Of a stretch of DNA of 64,000 bases, positions 24,201 to 35,882 are shown piece after piece. Where the stretch lies: NCBI RefSeq assembly GCF_964204865.1, contig NC_135252.1:8701383-8765382 (forward strand). The letters are read 5' to 3'. The notes beneath the pieces were generated by a model that worked only from the letters and a program-made list of their open reading frames with translations, had not been told where the DNA came from and did not search any database. This stretch comes from Styela clava (lineage: Eukaryota; Chordata; Ascidiacea; Stolidobranchia; Styelidae). Numbering within the stretch: the stretch's first letter is position 1; every line of letters starts with the position of its first letter. The position numbers and the translations under genes are program-made.

Positions 24201-26165
24201 TTCTTGTTCAGCATTGCCTACTCATTTTATTAAACCCTGGTCGAGTTAGAGGACATGAATCTGTGATGCTAGAAAGGTTAAGTCTGACGCTTTCTCTCTT
24301 TCTTTTGAACGAATCAATAATAAATGAAAATAAATAAAGATGAAATTCCCTTTTACAAACTTTGAAATGGTTAATAAAATTGTTTAGAAATTGTCTATTC
24401 TAATAAATTTAGATAAAAAGTTGGTATGTGTCATGATTTTTTTCTTCAAAATATAGTCAAGATTGATATCCAGTATGTGTTATATGTGATGCGTGTGAGA
24501 GTACTCTGTGTGTATATATATGTGTGGATGAGTAAGTAACGACTTAATATTGCAGTATTAAAAGTGAACATTATTTGCTTGGCTAATTCATAGAAGGAAG
24601 CACTGATCTATTTACACATAGTAATTCAAGTAAATTGATGGAAGTGAAATATTTAAATCAATGTAGAAAAATTTGAACCTCATAATATCTTTCTCTCTGT
24701 CGTTTTTTTGTTCCACCACTCACTAATCTTCTTTGTTGAGGACTTTCGCCAGTTTGTAATCGTTGCATATGTCGAATAATGGCAATTTTTTGTCGATGTC
24801 TTTGCTCAGCTGCCGATGATTGTTGTCTACTTTGTTGTCGTGTATGGACGGACCGATCTCTTGGTATAGCTGTGCCTATAGTCAGAAATAGCTGATAAAT
24901 TTTAAGAGCATAATATTCAGGATATTATTTAATAACCAATTTTATTGAATAGGTATATGAAATTGATAAACCAGTAATAATCTATAAAATTAAAAGAAGA
25001 AATAAACATATTTTGGATGACAATAATATCAAATTTTTACAAATATTTATCAATTGATTTTACGATCTACTTGGCGAGATACTTACCTAAAGGTTCCAGC
25101 GGAAGATTGACAAGAGGTACGGTAGAAGGGTGTTCAGGATTGGCCCATCTAATGGATGAATCTGTCATTGGTCTTTTTCCTTCAACAATTTTTATCAAGC
25201 CACTAGGTACTCTTTTATTTGGATCATAAAGATAATTGTCACGAAATACTTGACGATCATCACTGTTTGTTCCCTGTATTGATTCAATGGAGTAGGAATA
25301 TATAGATGGAAAATATCATACTATAGTCTTTGTAATCAATACAAGTTAGGAATATGATGTTACTTTAACTAGGAACTGTAGAAACAATGATCAATTGTTA
25401 AGAAGATTTTATGACAATATTTCACTTTACATAATGAAATATTAATAACTCAAAACTTTTTTATTCATACTATATTTAATAATTCAACAACTGGCAGTAC
25501 TATTGAATTTTTGCTAATATAATTATCCGTGTATCAAACTAAAAAACATATAAATTATCCTACAATATTTCAAAACAAGGCATTTTTGTCGTTAAATTTA
25601 TGCTGCCAAACATTTTCAAAGTATTATTTCAATAAAACTAACCAAAGAACCTTCTTCACTCGGTGGAGGAGCAACCATTTTTAATCCAGCACTACTTCTA
25701 TCTCCTGCTGAATGTCGATCAATTGATTGTGCTTCATTAAAAGTAACAATACCAGTTGATGGTTCAACTATATGAACCTGTTACACAATACAAAAGGTAA
25801 TGTGAGAATAAGAAAAAGACAGAGAAAGAGAGAAGAAACAAGAATATTGAAATCAACATATTATTTGCAAAGGTATTACATGATAGCAAAAATACTTGAA
25901 CAGTAAATTTAAAAGCTTAGTGATACTCATAATATGTAATACTGTTTCAGATTCAAAAGTTAATTCAAATACAAAACTCAATATTCGTTTCAAATATTGT
26001 TTGGTTTTAAAAATAAAGGTATCAAACCAGTATACCGACCTGCTCGATCTGCACGTCATGGAATGTTGGACTCAAGACTGGATCTTTCCATTTTACAGAG
26101 TGGTTACTAATTTGACTTTCTGTCCGCTTTATTGACATCTTTCTCTTTTTATTATTAGCTTCCAT
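18298..26165 (-). CDS. Unrecognised 502-aa basic protein, 10 exons
   Basis: I could not assign a family. Ten exons join in one frame with consensus GT-AG sites: 26165-26040, 25777-25643, 25273-25087, 24875-24679, 23770-23649, 22150-21943, 21567-21406, 20178-20056, 19440-19337, 18442-18298. The 1509-nt total, stop included, and the agreement of phase at all nine junctions argue for a real gene. The protein starts MEANNKKRKMSIKR and is rich in Arg, Lys, Ser and Gln. It has a Gln/Arg-rich segment in exon 4 (RQQSRQQSSAAEQRHRQK) and a charged, probably helical segment in exons 8-9 (DRLNKAYEEHRSRKAEYERR). There is no signal peptide, membrane segment or catalytic motif. It faces VPS54 head-to-head and converges on THOC1. 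A cytoskeletal or ciliary scaffold would fit this composition, but that is a guess. A further upstream coding exon is not excluded. Confidence 0.75.
19474..19830. mobile_element. hAT-type MITE, CAGGGGTGTGCAACC family
   Basis: The left end CAGGGGTGTGCAACC and right end GGTTGCACACCCC are inverted repeats. Flanking octamers TTTTGAAT (19466-19473) and TTTTGAGC (19831-19838) agree at six of eight positions. The interior resembles GGCCCGCGG-containing elements. It is in an intron of the unnamed minus-strand gene, just upstream of its exon 9. Confidence 0.75.
22514..22930. mobile_element. hAT-type MITE, CAGGGGTCGGCAACC family
   Basis: The termini CAGGGGTCGGCAACCT and AGGTTGCCGAGCCCTG are inverted repeats. 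The flanking octamers CCTTAAAG and ACTTGAAG match at six of eight positions. The element is intronic, with no coding capacity seen. Confidence 0.78.
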
Positions 26166-27433
26166 TTTATATAAATAATCTATAATGTTTAATTGAAGTA
26201 AATCATCAAAAAATAAGACTAGATCTTAATGGTTATAAAACATGATCAAAAAACTGATGAATAAAGAGCTGATAATAATTGGTTTAAATTAGTTCAAGTT
26301 AAAGTTAGTTCAATATCAAGTTGCACCCTTTTTATTCTGGTCAGAATAAAATACTCTGTTCCTCTAGGTATAAATAGGCTAAAAAAATGTCTATAGCGGA
26401 TAAAAATTGCCAAAAAACAAAACTGCAATCAATAATATTCAGAAATGAAAACATCACAAACATGATTTCTAATTAACGCATATTTAATAAAAACTGTAAA
26501 ACATGGTAACAATGTACTCCTCATACAGTCATATTATATAAACATCTGAACATTGCTGGCTGTCTACTGTTGAGTCATGTGTGCATCTGCATTTTGACCA
26601 AATACATGCGTTATTGTTTATCATGATTATATCTGGGGCTTGCGCGCTGGACATAAAGCAAAATTGAATTAGCTGCGTATTGATTTGGGAATACACTCTG
26701 CGCCGCTTCACCATGGAAACAGTTTACAGATGAGTGTATTCATGCGTGCAGATGAACAACAATGGAGTCTTCCTTGGTCGGATTTATAGGTGATTCAAAT
26801 TCGTCTGTTTACTTTTTGTTTGGTCTAATTTCTGGATTACAATTTAAATTTTCTGAAATAAATTGTGTTCAGCTTAATTTTCACCGAGATTACAATCTTA
26901 TATTGTTTCTATAAACGTTATGGTCGTATCATATCGACCTTACAACGGGTCATAATTGTAGGGTTAAGACAACAAAATTCACAGTCAAATCTATAACGCT
27001 AATATTAACAGCCAATCACAATTTAAAGCACGTTAGAACTGTTCAATTCAAGTGAAGTTAATATGTGCAGAAGATTTATTACCCAGAGACCTGACATCTC
27101 TATGATGTGTAAGTGCGACGGTTAGCGGCCAATAAACGTTGCCAACTCATTAACGATAAAGATATATCGTTTATGTTAATTTTAATTTCCTCATAACCTG
27201 TGAAGTTTATTTTATTGTTCTGAATTAAACATAGATGATTTTAATACATTGTAGGCTTCGTGCAACGAAATTTTAAGACTTTCCCCTATATACGTTGATA
27301 CGTTAATGCACTCAAGTAGAAGTTGGCATCACGAGCATTACGAGTGGACTTTGGCTTATTTGTTGTTCTTGCTGCGGCCGTGGTTTTGGTTTTATGTGTT
27401 GTAATTTAAATGGCATAATTTCTTCTCTACTGA
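26166..27433. promoter_or_regulatory. Head-to-head intergenic region, likely promoters of two genes
   Basis: About 1.27 kb separate the start codon of the minus-strand unnamed gene from that of plus-strand VPS54, so both promoters and 5' UTRs must lie here unless non-coding exons sit further away. An in-frame TGA immediately precedes the VPS54 ATG. No clear TATA box or transposon is visible. The short open frames here have no recognisable homology. Confidence 0.5.
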
Positions 27434-30400
27434 ATGGCACACGGTGGAAATCATGCAAATGTTGACAAGAACAAACGGCAGATAGCTCGTGATTCTAAAG
27501 TCAACCTTGCAGCTTTACTGAACGATCCCAGGAAGGCCAGGAGAGATTACGATGTTTTCACGAAAACTTGGGGAGAATCGTTCAAAGATCTCACTCATGG
27601 ATCCACTGTACCTAAATCTAGTAGGTTACCTGAAATTTCGGAAGCACATTTTGCTAATTATCTATCAAAAACAAGGGATAAATTTCTTAGACATCAGAGT
27701 CAACACGTTGAAAGTGGTATCGTAACAAACGAGGGAAATGAATATGGTGGTTCGAAAGTAAATGCTGGAAAAGCTAGTCTTAAGACAGCTTCATTGCAAC
27801 AACAATTGAAAATCCAGGCAGCTACAAAGTTAGCTCTTGATTCAATTCCAAGAATGTTTTTGAGGCCTACATTTTCTCTTGAAGATCCAGGGACATTTTC
27901 TTCAGTAATAAGTTTAAATTCTTTATCATCGGGCCATGCAACAACTAGAAACTATGTAAGTGATTTTATTGCTCATGGTATGTCATCATCAAAATTGTTA
28001 CAAGAAAAACTAAGCCATCATTTAGACTTGGTAGAAGTCGCTATCGTGCGTCAAATATCTGTTCAATCAGATGCATTCTTTGATGCAATGGCATCACATG
28101 AAGACTTGAATGAATTCTTGCGTAAAATGTTATCAAGTGTTCATCAATTAAAACTTAAAATTAGTGCAATCGGTGAGACTATAACAAAAAAATCATTCAA
28201 AGTACTACATTGTCATTGTAAGCACAGGAATAGAGTTATTGTTTTGAATAAATTACAAACAATGATAACAGTACACCAAGCCCAACCCACAATACAACTT
28301 CTGTTATCAACCGGTGAATACGCAGGAGCATTAGACTTGATCGAAACGACACAAGAAGTTTTGAAACAAGAATTAGCTGGACTTCATTGTTTTAGGCATT
28401 TAAGTTCCCAATTATCGGAAATTGAAAATGTGATTGGCCATATGATGAATGAAGAATTTTCAAACTGTATAACCAATGACCTTCAAAGGCCTTTAATTGA
28501 GGGTTCTGTAACCTCACAACCCCATCATCTCACTGCGATTGCGCTTGGCTTGATTAGAAGAAAACGATTAGTATTCTTAGATGAATTCAGGGAAGAAGTT
28601 AAAACAACTGTAAAAACAATCATAAAAACAACAGTGATGGATGTAGTTGAAGCATCAGAAAAGAACAACAAAAATCTGACCAATGGGGTCGAACAAAATG
28701 GGGATTCACCTGAAAAAACTGAATCTTTGGCGGAAAGAATGCGATTGCTTGAATATAATGAATGGATTGAGCTGTTTATTGCAATCACTGATAATTTAAC
28801 TATATTTCTAAGACGAGTAAAATCTTTTTTGACTGTCGTAGTCAATGCGATCTGCCTATCGACACCACCGTCTAAAAGATTTAATGTGAATAATTCCCTC
28901 GCAAATGGAATTTCTACAGATTCTGATTTGGCTGTGCATACTGCACCTGATAAATTGAATGAGTTGGAACAACAAACTACCTCTCCTAAAGATACTATTT
29001 CTACAGATAATGTATGGGACGATATGGACCAATATGAAGCTCAATTGATGGAGTCTGTAAATGAGAATCCGAGAGAAAAAGAATCTAAGCAAAAATTACA
29101 AAGAACATTTTCACAGAATATTTCAGACTCTATATCTACTAAAGGAACTGATAATTCTGACTCAGATTCGGTAACTGAAGAATGTGATTCCTCTGCTGCG
29201 GGTTCATTGCTAAATGAAAAAGAACATAGCGACTTTATGCAATCAATTTGTGAAAATTTAATATGGGCTGCAGATTTTGCTCACGACCGTTGTGTTAAAG
29301 TCATTATTGCCAAAAATAAAAATTCTTCTTTGGAGAAGTTAACTTCTCTCCAGTTTTTAACACTTGCTCAATCCATTGAAAAGTATCTCACTGACACGGA
29401 AAACATATTTTTAGGAGAAGAAAGTAATGGTGATAAAGATTCTTTATATTTTGATGGATATTTCATGATGTGTTGTGGAAATTATAACAGGGGTGGTGGA
29501 GTCTTGAGAGGTGTTTTGCAATCGCAAGCATCACGCTTTGTCACAAGATTTCATGAAGAAAGAAGAAATAAATTATCACTTATACTTGACAATGAAACAT
29601 GGAAACAATCTGAAGTACCGGCTCAACTTGCAAAGTCGCTGCAAAATCTATCAGTTGCTGCATCTAAAAATGAAATCAAAGTGGATAAATTACCTGATGA
29701 TGGATCAGCAGAAAGTACGAAACCTACTGCTCTGTTGACCATTGATGGAGATGAATATGCTGTTGTTGGGACAGTACTCATGCTTCTTAAAATGGTGACA
29801 GAATATTTAAAATGTGCTGATGATTTGCCTGCCTCAACACAAGACTTAATGACAAGGGTTTGTGAATTATTAACACTATTCAATTCTCGAACTTGCCAAC
29901 TTGTCCTAGGTGCGGGGGCGTTACAGCTAGCTGGACTGAAAACAATAACCACTAGAAATTTAGGTTTAGCGTCAAGGTGCCTTCAACTTGTTTTAAATCT
30001 ACTTCCATCAATTAGGTACCAATTTAAACAAAAACTGTCGCTGTCTTGTCCTCCGAATAGCAAAAGTAAACATTTGAGCAGTTTGAAACATTTTGATCAT
30101 GTTTCAAAAGATTATAAGGATCATATAACAGAAATTGATAATAAACTTGTCAATATAATGGATTCTGCAATTGAAAATAATCTTTCGAGATGGCAGGTAA
30201 AAGCACCAATGCCTTCTCGTGAATTTCGAACTATATGTCGTCAGATGACAAAACTTCATGAAATGATTGCGGATTTATTACCTGAAAAACAGGTAGAAAA
30301 TATTCTGTATAATATTCACTTAAGCTTTGCAAAACAGTTGCATAGAAAACTCCAACAATATGGTGTTCGTAATGACGGAGGACCACAATGTGGTCTTGTT

Positions 30401-30487
30401 ATGTCTGATATTGCTTTTTATGAGGTTAGCTTAAAAAACTTGAAAGTTTTCAATGAAGATTTATCAATGAATTCTGTGTGGAGCTGA
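27434..30487 (+). CDS. VPS54: VPS54, GARP tethering complex subunit, single exon
   Basis: VPS54 is a subunit of the GARP complex, which tethers endosome-derived vesicles at the trans-Golgi network. The 1017-codon frame is uninterrupted; human VPS54 is about 977 aa. Conserved blocks include LEDPGTFSSVI, the QAQPTIQLLLSTGEYAGALD and TTQEVLKQEL segment (about residues 280-310), LQSQASRFVTRFHEERRNKL, and the C-terminal VPS54 domain from about residue 775 (AVVGTVLMLLKMVTEY, CQLVLGAGALQLAGLKTITT, FDHVSKDYKDHITEI, KAPMPSREFRTICRQMTKLH). The N-terminal half carries the coiled, DUF2450-like region for complex assembly. Residues about 480-610 are low-complexity and divergent. An in-frame stop directly before the ATG fixes the start unless there is a spliced leader. 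It is intronless while its neighbours have 7-16 exons, yet it shows no stop or frameshift, so it is probably functional. Confidence 0.97.
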   Translation: MAHGGNHANVDKNKRQIARDSKVNLAALLNDPRKARRDYDVFTKTWGESFKDLTHGSTVPKSSRLPEISEAHFANYLSKTRDKFLRHQSQHVESGIVTNEGNEYGGSKVNAGKASLKTASLQQQLKIQAATKLALDSIPRMFLRPTFSLEDPGTFSSVISLNSLSSGHATTRNYVSDFIAHGMSSSKLLQEKLSHHLDLVEVAIVRQISVQSDAFFDAMASHEDLNEFLRKMLSSVHQLKLKISAIGETITKKSFKVLHCHCKHRNRVIVLNKLQTMITVHQAQPTIQLLLSTGEYAGALDLIETTQEVLKQELAGLHCFRHLSSQLSEIENVIGHMMNEEFSNCITNDLQRPLIEGSVTSQPHHLTAIALGLIRRKRLVFLDEFREEVKTTVKTIIKTTVMDVVEASEKNNKNLTNGVEQNGDSPEKTESLAERMRLLEYNEWIELFIAITDNLTIFLRRVKSFLTVVVNAICLSTPPSKRFNVNNSLANGISTDSDLAVHTAPDKLNELEQQTTSPKDTISTDNVWDDMDQYEAQLMESVNENPREKESKQKLQRTFSQNISDSISTKGTDNSDSDSVTEECDSSAAGSLLNEKEHSDFMQSICENLIWAADFAHDRCVKVIIAKNKNSSLEKLTSLQFLTLAQSIEKYLTDTENIFLGEESNGDKDSLYFDGYFMMCCGNYNRGGGVLRGVLQSQASRFVTRFHEERRNKLSLILDNETWKQSEVPAQLAKSLQNLSVAASKNEIKVDKLPDDGSAESTKPTALLTIDGDEYAVVGTVLMLLKMVTEYLKCADDLPASTQDLMTRVCELLTLFNSRTCQLVLGAGALQLAGLKTITTRNLGLASRCLQLVLNLLPSIRYQFKQKLSLSCPPNSKSKHLSSLKHFDHVSKDYKDHITEIDNKLVNIMDSAIENNLSRWQVKAPMPSREFRTICRQMTKLHEMIADLLPEKQVENILYNIHLSFAKQLHRKLQQYGVRNDGGPQCGLVMSDIAFYEVSLKNLKVFNEDLSMNSVWS

Positions 30488-31527
30488 GTCAAATTTTGAT
30501 ATATGAACATAGGCACAGTTGTAATCAGGGATATTCAAGATGAATCAATGTTCGATTACATTTGAAATAGGCTATATTTAATATAGTAAATATATGATAC
30601 CGGTATAATTTTAATATTTTCATTAGAACAATTATCATTATAAGCATTTGAAATCTTGTATGATCAGACTTTCTTCAACCTGACTTACAATGATTTGTGA
30701 AAATTTCTTTTTTTAACGTGACTCAATTTATTACATGTTCAAAAATATTACCTACATCAGAATGTATTCGAAATAGTATGATTTGATTTTGGTTATCCCT
30801 GGTTGCTCTTTTTTGTCCATTCATTTGGGTTGCGGATTGGCAAAAATAGTTTTGCAGAAATTCTTTATTCTTGTATTGGATATTTTTATATGAATAATCG
30901 CACTACTAAATTCAGCTTTTGTTACACTGTTGCCAAATAATAGAAAAAACGTTTGAACATTCATTGGTCGTTCAGAAAATTCCACTTTTATAATTACTTA
31001 TATGAAGATCCACTTGCTAAACTTTCTTATTGAAATTTCAATATCATAGGGTTTCGTATTATTCAACTTGAACAATAATCAACCTAAAATACTAGCGATT
31101 TTACTCTGCTGCTTGTTATTGTCGCTTTTTTTAAATCCTCTTTCTAATATTTTGAACAGGTACTAGAATATGATGTGATAGTTTTAAAATAGTTGTACGT
31201 ATATCTTTTCAATACTTTTTTTTTTTAATTCAAATCACTTCCATAATTCTCCATCAAGTATCCTAACCTTGATCTGAATGGTAACTAAAATTTCCCCCTG
31301 AATTCTTGTATTACTCGTATTTTTGGAATGATGAACGGGCCAATGAGTACTAAAAATCTCTGGAACCACTGGTATAGACCTTGATTTCAAGATAGTCTAT
31401 AGTGCTGTTGTTTTTCTGCGCGCATCTAGATATTCTGAATGTTTCAAGCACGTGAATTTGTCCAAAAGGATTCAATTTTTATTTATATATTGCACTTAAT
31501 ATATTGACCTGCAATGTTGTTGAGTTT

Positions 31528-31533
31528 AATAAA
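31528..31533 (+). terminator. Candidate distal polyadenylation signal for VPS54
   Basis: An AATAAA hexamer lies about 1 kb past the VPS54 stop codon. I noticed no canonical hexamer closer to the stop, so a long 3' UTR or a variant signal is possible. Confidence 0.25.
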
Positions 31534-32213
31534 TGTGGTTTTTTATGTCAGAGCTGAATGGCATGAAGCCTATAGTTGCAACTGCAGCATCGTGCCTTCT
31601 ACATTTTTTATGTGCTGTTCTGTCATTTTGTCAACCATCACACGCAAATTATGAATATATTAAACTCTTGCTATTTGCGTAACTCCTAATGCCTCTGGCA
31701 CTCTCTCTTTTTTGTATTGCTTAAAATATGTACGAGAGCAGAGGTGAGCAAACTGTGGGCCACAAGGGATAATTGTGCGGCTTGGCGAGTGCAAATTTTG
31801 AGTGGTGTGCCCGCGAAACGAGTTTTTAGTTCAGTTAATCTGGTACATGCAAGCATTCCCTTTGCATTACAAAGCCTATATACCAGTACCTGAATGCCAC
31901 TCATATTAACAAAACTAGCTAGCAAAATACGCAATGTTAATAAAATGTGTTTCTCACTGAATTCCAGAAGTCTGTGTGACAATAAATTTGGTACAACATA
32001 TTAGAAATACTACAATCGCATTAGGAGTAAATTTTCTCCTCGCATACAGAATTGCTGCCTTATTACTTATTTGGTCAATTGCAAGCCCTTTTGACAATAT
32101 GAGAAAAATTAGATTTGGTGGCACAATAAGTGTAGTTTCCTAGGCTATTTATGTCACTGCTATAGCTGCATATCTACTGACAGTCTTGCACCATGATTCA
32201 AAATAGAAACTTC

Positions 32214-32413
32214 GGCGCTCCAGAAGTGTTGGAGGGAATTAATTTTTTTCGCCTACTTTACATCAAGTTGTGTCTGAAACCTATGGGCAGGGGGTATATT
32301 TATTTACTTGACCAACACGAAAAGTCCCCGAACTCGTAATAGAACTAAAATAAGGAAATCGGAATAAAATTATGACCCAACCCTAACCTGGTACACACAC
32401 TACGGGAGTACCG
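32214..32413 (+). mobile_element. GCTCCAGAAGT MITE, copy 3
   Basis: An intergenic copy downstream of VPS54, from GGCGCTCCAGAAGTGTTGGA to ACACTACGGGAGTACC. It shares the GGGCAGGGGGTATATT and CGAACTCGTAATAGAACTAA core and has a small deletion near its left end. Confidence 0.8.
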
Positions 32414-34046
32414 AGACTTTTACTTTATATACAGATGTAGTAAGCTCGGTAGCACCTGATCTTCATTACGCAAAATTTAGTGTTCTTGACAATATATATT
32501 TGTATATGTATAGAATGATAAGCAATAAAGAAAGTAACAAATTCCAGCAGATTAAATACTACTAATTGATCAATGGAATAAAAATGATTTTTGACACTTA
32601 ATTCTTACAGGTTTTATGTTAGGTGAATGCCAAGTGTGTGAAAGTCAAACATGTCTTATATGATAATTTGAAAGTGAAAAAACTAGGCATCAGAAAGCAA
32701 AACTAACCAGTTGCAACAATATTCTTTCCAAGTTCGTTTTTGTACAAAAAACTAACAAATTTTATACTCGAAAGTACTGAAAATCGGCATCTGAATAATC
32801 CAAAACTATTCTCTATCAATGTAATCATTCGATTCCACCATATCTGGTAAATATAGAGCGACAGTAAATACTTGCAGAATATTTAAAGAACATAAATTTG
32901 ACAAACATCAAAGTCCTTTTTCTGCAATATATTAACACTATTTTTCTAACATTTATGTGATGTACAATTGGTCACTGATATCCAATACTTGCAAAGGATA
33001 ATAAAAGTCATATTTTTCAAAGATCACCATTGCAGATTTTATGGAATATATCAAAAATATACAAAGGATAAATTGAAATTGCTTTGCAGATGAGAGTAAA
33101 AAAAATTTGATGGGTTACAAGAGGCCCAAATTACTTGCTGCGAAGTGTGAGCCACAGATAAGTTTCCCAATCTTCTTAGACGACGGACCAGTTTGTGAAT
33201 CTTATTTGTGACGGACCCCCACCCTATGCCGTATCAATTGATGTGCCTAACCAACGAGGAAGAATAATGCTTCATTTGACAAAATAAATGAATCAATACA
33301 TACTAATGTTGAATACTGGCAGGCTAACAGCAATTCAATAAGGTTATGATCTATTTATATTTGTTTCAGACTCTTTTCATATCAGTGTGGACACCTGTGC
33401 AGGGTCCGCGGGCTAGGTTATATTGAACTTTAGCTAATGCCATAACACAAACTCACTTATTTGACTAATGAACACAATCAAATAGTCACTTTTCAAGTCG
33501 ATTATTGAAAGCAATTTTATAAGAAGCAAATAATTGTTCTTCTCCTTTGAAAAGCTGATTTAGTTGGCTGGCATCCAGTATATGTGCTTACATTTTAAAC
33601 AGAAACAGATTAAAAAATATAAAATCTCAGTCAACTCACAACAATAAAAATGTAAATAGAAATAAAAATTTGAGTTGGCAAAATTTTTAAGGATATTACT
33701 TACAATGAAAGAATAAGATGCTGTAGAATAATTACCAGCAAGTATTTACATTAAAAAATATTGGAAGAAGCTTAATAAGAATATACATAAAACAATAAGA
33801 AAAAGTATTGGTTACAAAAATTACAGAGAGGAACATAAGTTAAAAAAAGAAAGCGAGATTTCAGCCTCAAAAACACAAGAAAATAAGAAGTTCTGGTATT
33901 GTTATGCAACAATTCACAAAACTTATCTATTGTTACCACATTCCGCAGTATACAGAGGTGGGCAAAACAATTGGTTAGCAAATTGCTTTGCTTGTTAGTG
34001 AAACGATCATTCATAACAGGTCTATTGTTTCTAGCCACATATTTCA

Positions 34047-34260
34047 GCGCTTCAGAAGTATGTGTACCAATATGGAGGTAATTAATTTTATTCGCCTACT
34101 TTACATCGAGTTGTGTAACGGGACGGGAGCTTATGGGCAGGGGGTATATTCATTTGACTAACACAAACAGTCCCCGAACTCGTAATATAACTAAATTAAG
34201 GAAAACCGTAATAGAATTAGGGCATAACCCTAAACCTGATACACATACTACGGGAGTACC
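34047..34260 (+). mobile_element. GCTCCAGAAGT MITE, copy 4
   Basis: An intergenic copy, from GCGCTTCAGAAGTATGTGTA to CATACTACGGGAGTACC, with the same internal core as the other three long copies. Confidence 0.8.
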
Positions 34261-34867
34261 CATATTTCTGCGTAAAAAGTCTATTTCTGAATCATTATTA
34301 ATATTGTAACAGAAAAAAAACATGTTTTGAACAAACTCAATGGCCAATTTGTATGGGTTGATTACTGTTTCATAAAATCAATTCATAAAGGTATGTAGAA
34401 ATTGAATTTTTAATTCAAAATATTCTATCAATCAAAGGTCCAGTGAATGTATTTTTAAATAATCACTTTTCAACATGAATACCCCCACTTATAGGGCAAA
34501 ATATGACTTCAATAAAGCAGAAAAAAGTTGAATCCAAATAAATTCAATTGACAAATCCACTTGCTACATAAGTGTCAAAGATCATAGTTTTAACAAGTAA
34601 ATTACATCGTGAGGTTTAAAGTTAATAAGACTATTTTTATCACTTTTTTGCGATGTAGATAATATATGTTGATAGAAAAGATAGTTTTGAGATCTTCACA
34701 AGTAAGTTGATACTGAGCAACGAATATGAATGCATGTATTTTCAACAATGCTTTTGTGCAAAACTAGAAAATAGAATTAAGGAGTGAAAGAGTGGTTTAT
34801 AGGGCTGTTTTTTTTTAACTAAGATTTTTTAGGACCTACTAGTTTTAATTTAGATTCAGTATATATC

Positions 34868-34939
34868 ATGAAGGGGGTCCCCGGCATGTTAGAAGATATC
34901 CGAAGGGGGTCGCGACGCAAAAAAGGTTGGGAACCACTG
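34868..34939. mobile_element. hAT right-end remnant
   Basis: The end AAAAGGTTGGGAACCACTG is a hAT/Charlie-like terminus, preceded by GGGGGTCGCGACGC. No left terminus was found, so this is a truncated piece. Confidence 0.45.
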
Positions 34940-35882
34940 TTCTAAATTATCAGTGAACATTGGAGCGAAATGGCTCGTTTCTGAAGAAGCATTAGAAATA
35001 TATTTTCAAAGGCTCTACTCTACAGCCAATACTTAATATATGACATTACAGAATCATAAAAATATAAAAGTGTACGACTCAAATCTTTTTGATGTGAAGA
35101 ACACTATTTTTAAGGTGTTCTTAATGCTAAATAGCCAAAATGATTATCCCAAAATCTTTGTTTATCCAGACAGAATTCTTAGTTTAATACACAATTGAGA
35201 CTTGATGAGTTAATTCAATCCACAACCGAATTTCTGAGTGTATAAGAGGGGATTTCTATTTGGATAATTATAACCCAATCATTGAAATCGACTGTTGCTG
35301 CATAAATATATTTAAAATAGAATAGCAAACAAAATCACCAGATGAACAAAAAACCATTAATTTACCATTCCTAATACACCTGAAATAATGTTTTTAAATA
35401 TATAGAACATAATTTCAGCGAAAATTTTTACACAAACCAATCCAAGTTCATGTGAATTAAATTTGGTAATTCAGATTGTTTGAGATAAACATTGTTTCGG
35501 TTAACTATTTTTTTTTTTTACAGTTTACGAAGTAAAACTGACCGTCAAATGCTCGAGATGATAAATTGGCAAGCGAAAAATTATTCGCCAAATCAAGAAT
35601 TGAATATGTAGAATAAAACTAAACTCAAATGAATTCACACTATAGATTGGATTTCAACATCCTTACCAGTAAACCATTAAGACAAATAACTAGCTCAACC
35701 ATGTTATAGCTGAAATAGCCAGAACTCTGGAAATTTCAAAATTTCATTCCCGTGGAGTTAAACATCGCTAGCTGTATAGTCAAGCATCTACCAGGCCGAT
35801 GATAAATGTAAAAAGTGTCATGCGAATTTTGTGACACAAGGTGTTGTTCAGAGAGTGTTATAATGATTTTTTCGAATATTAC

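Larger units (their letters stand above)
30488..35882. other. Intergenic region with MITEs, no gene seen
   Basis: This 5.4-kb AT-rich stretch separates the VPS54 stop from the stop of the minus-strand sorting nexin. It holds two copies of the GCTCCAGAAGT MITE family (32214-32413 and 34047-34260), hAT-like remnants near 31740 and 34868-34939, and otherwise no coding potential I can support. Confidence 0.6.

Noticed and set aside
26529..26714. 61-codon minus-strand frame in the head-to-head region
   Set aside because: It does not connect in phase with the downstream gene by any clear donor/acceptor pair and has no recognisable sequence.
31740..31990. hAT-like start (AGAGGTGAGCAAACTGTGGG) in the intergenic region
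   Set aside because: The similarity to CAGGGGTGTGCAACC elements is suggestive, but no right end or target duplication could be found, so no separate element is claimed.
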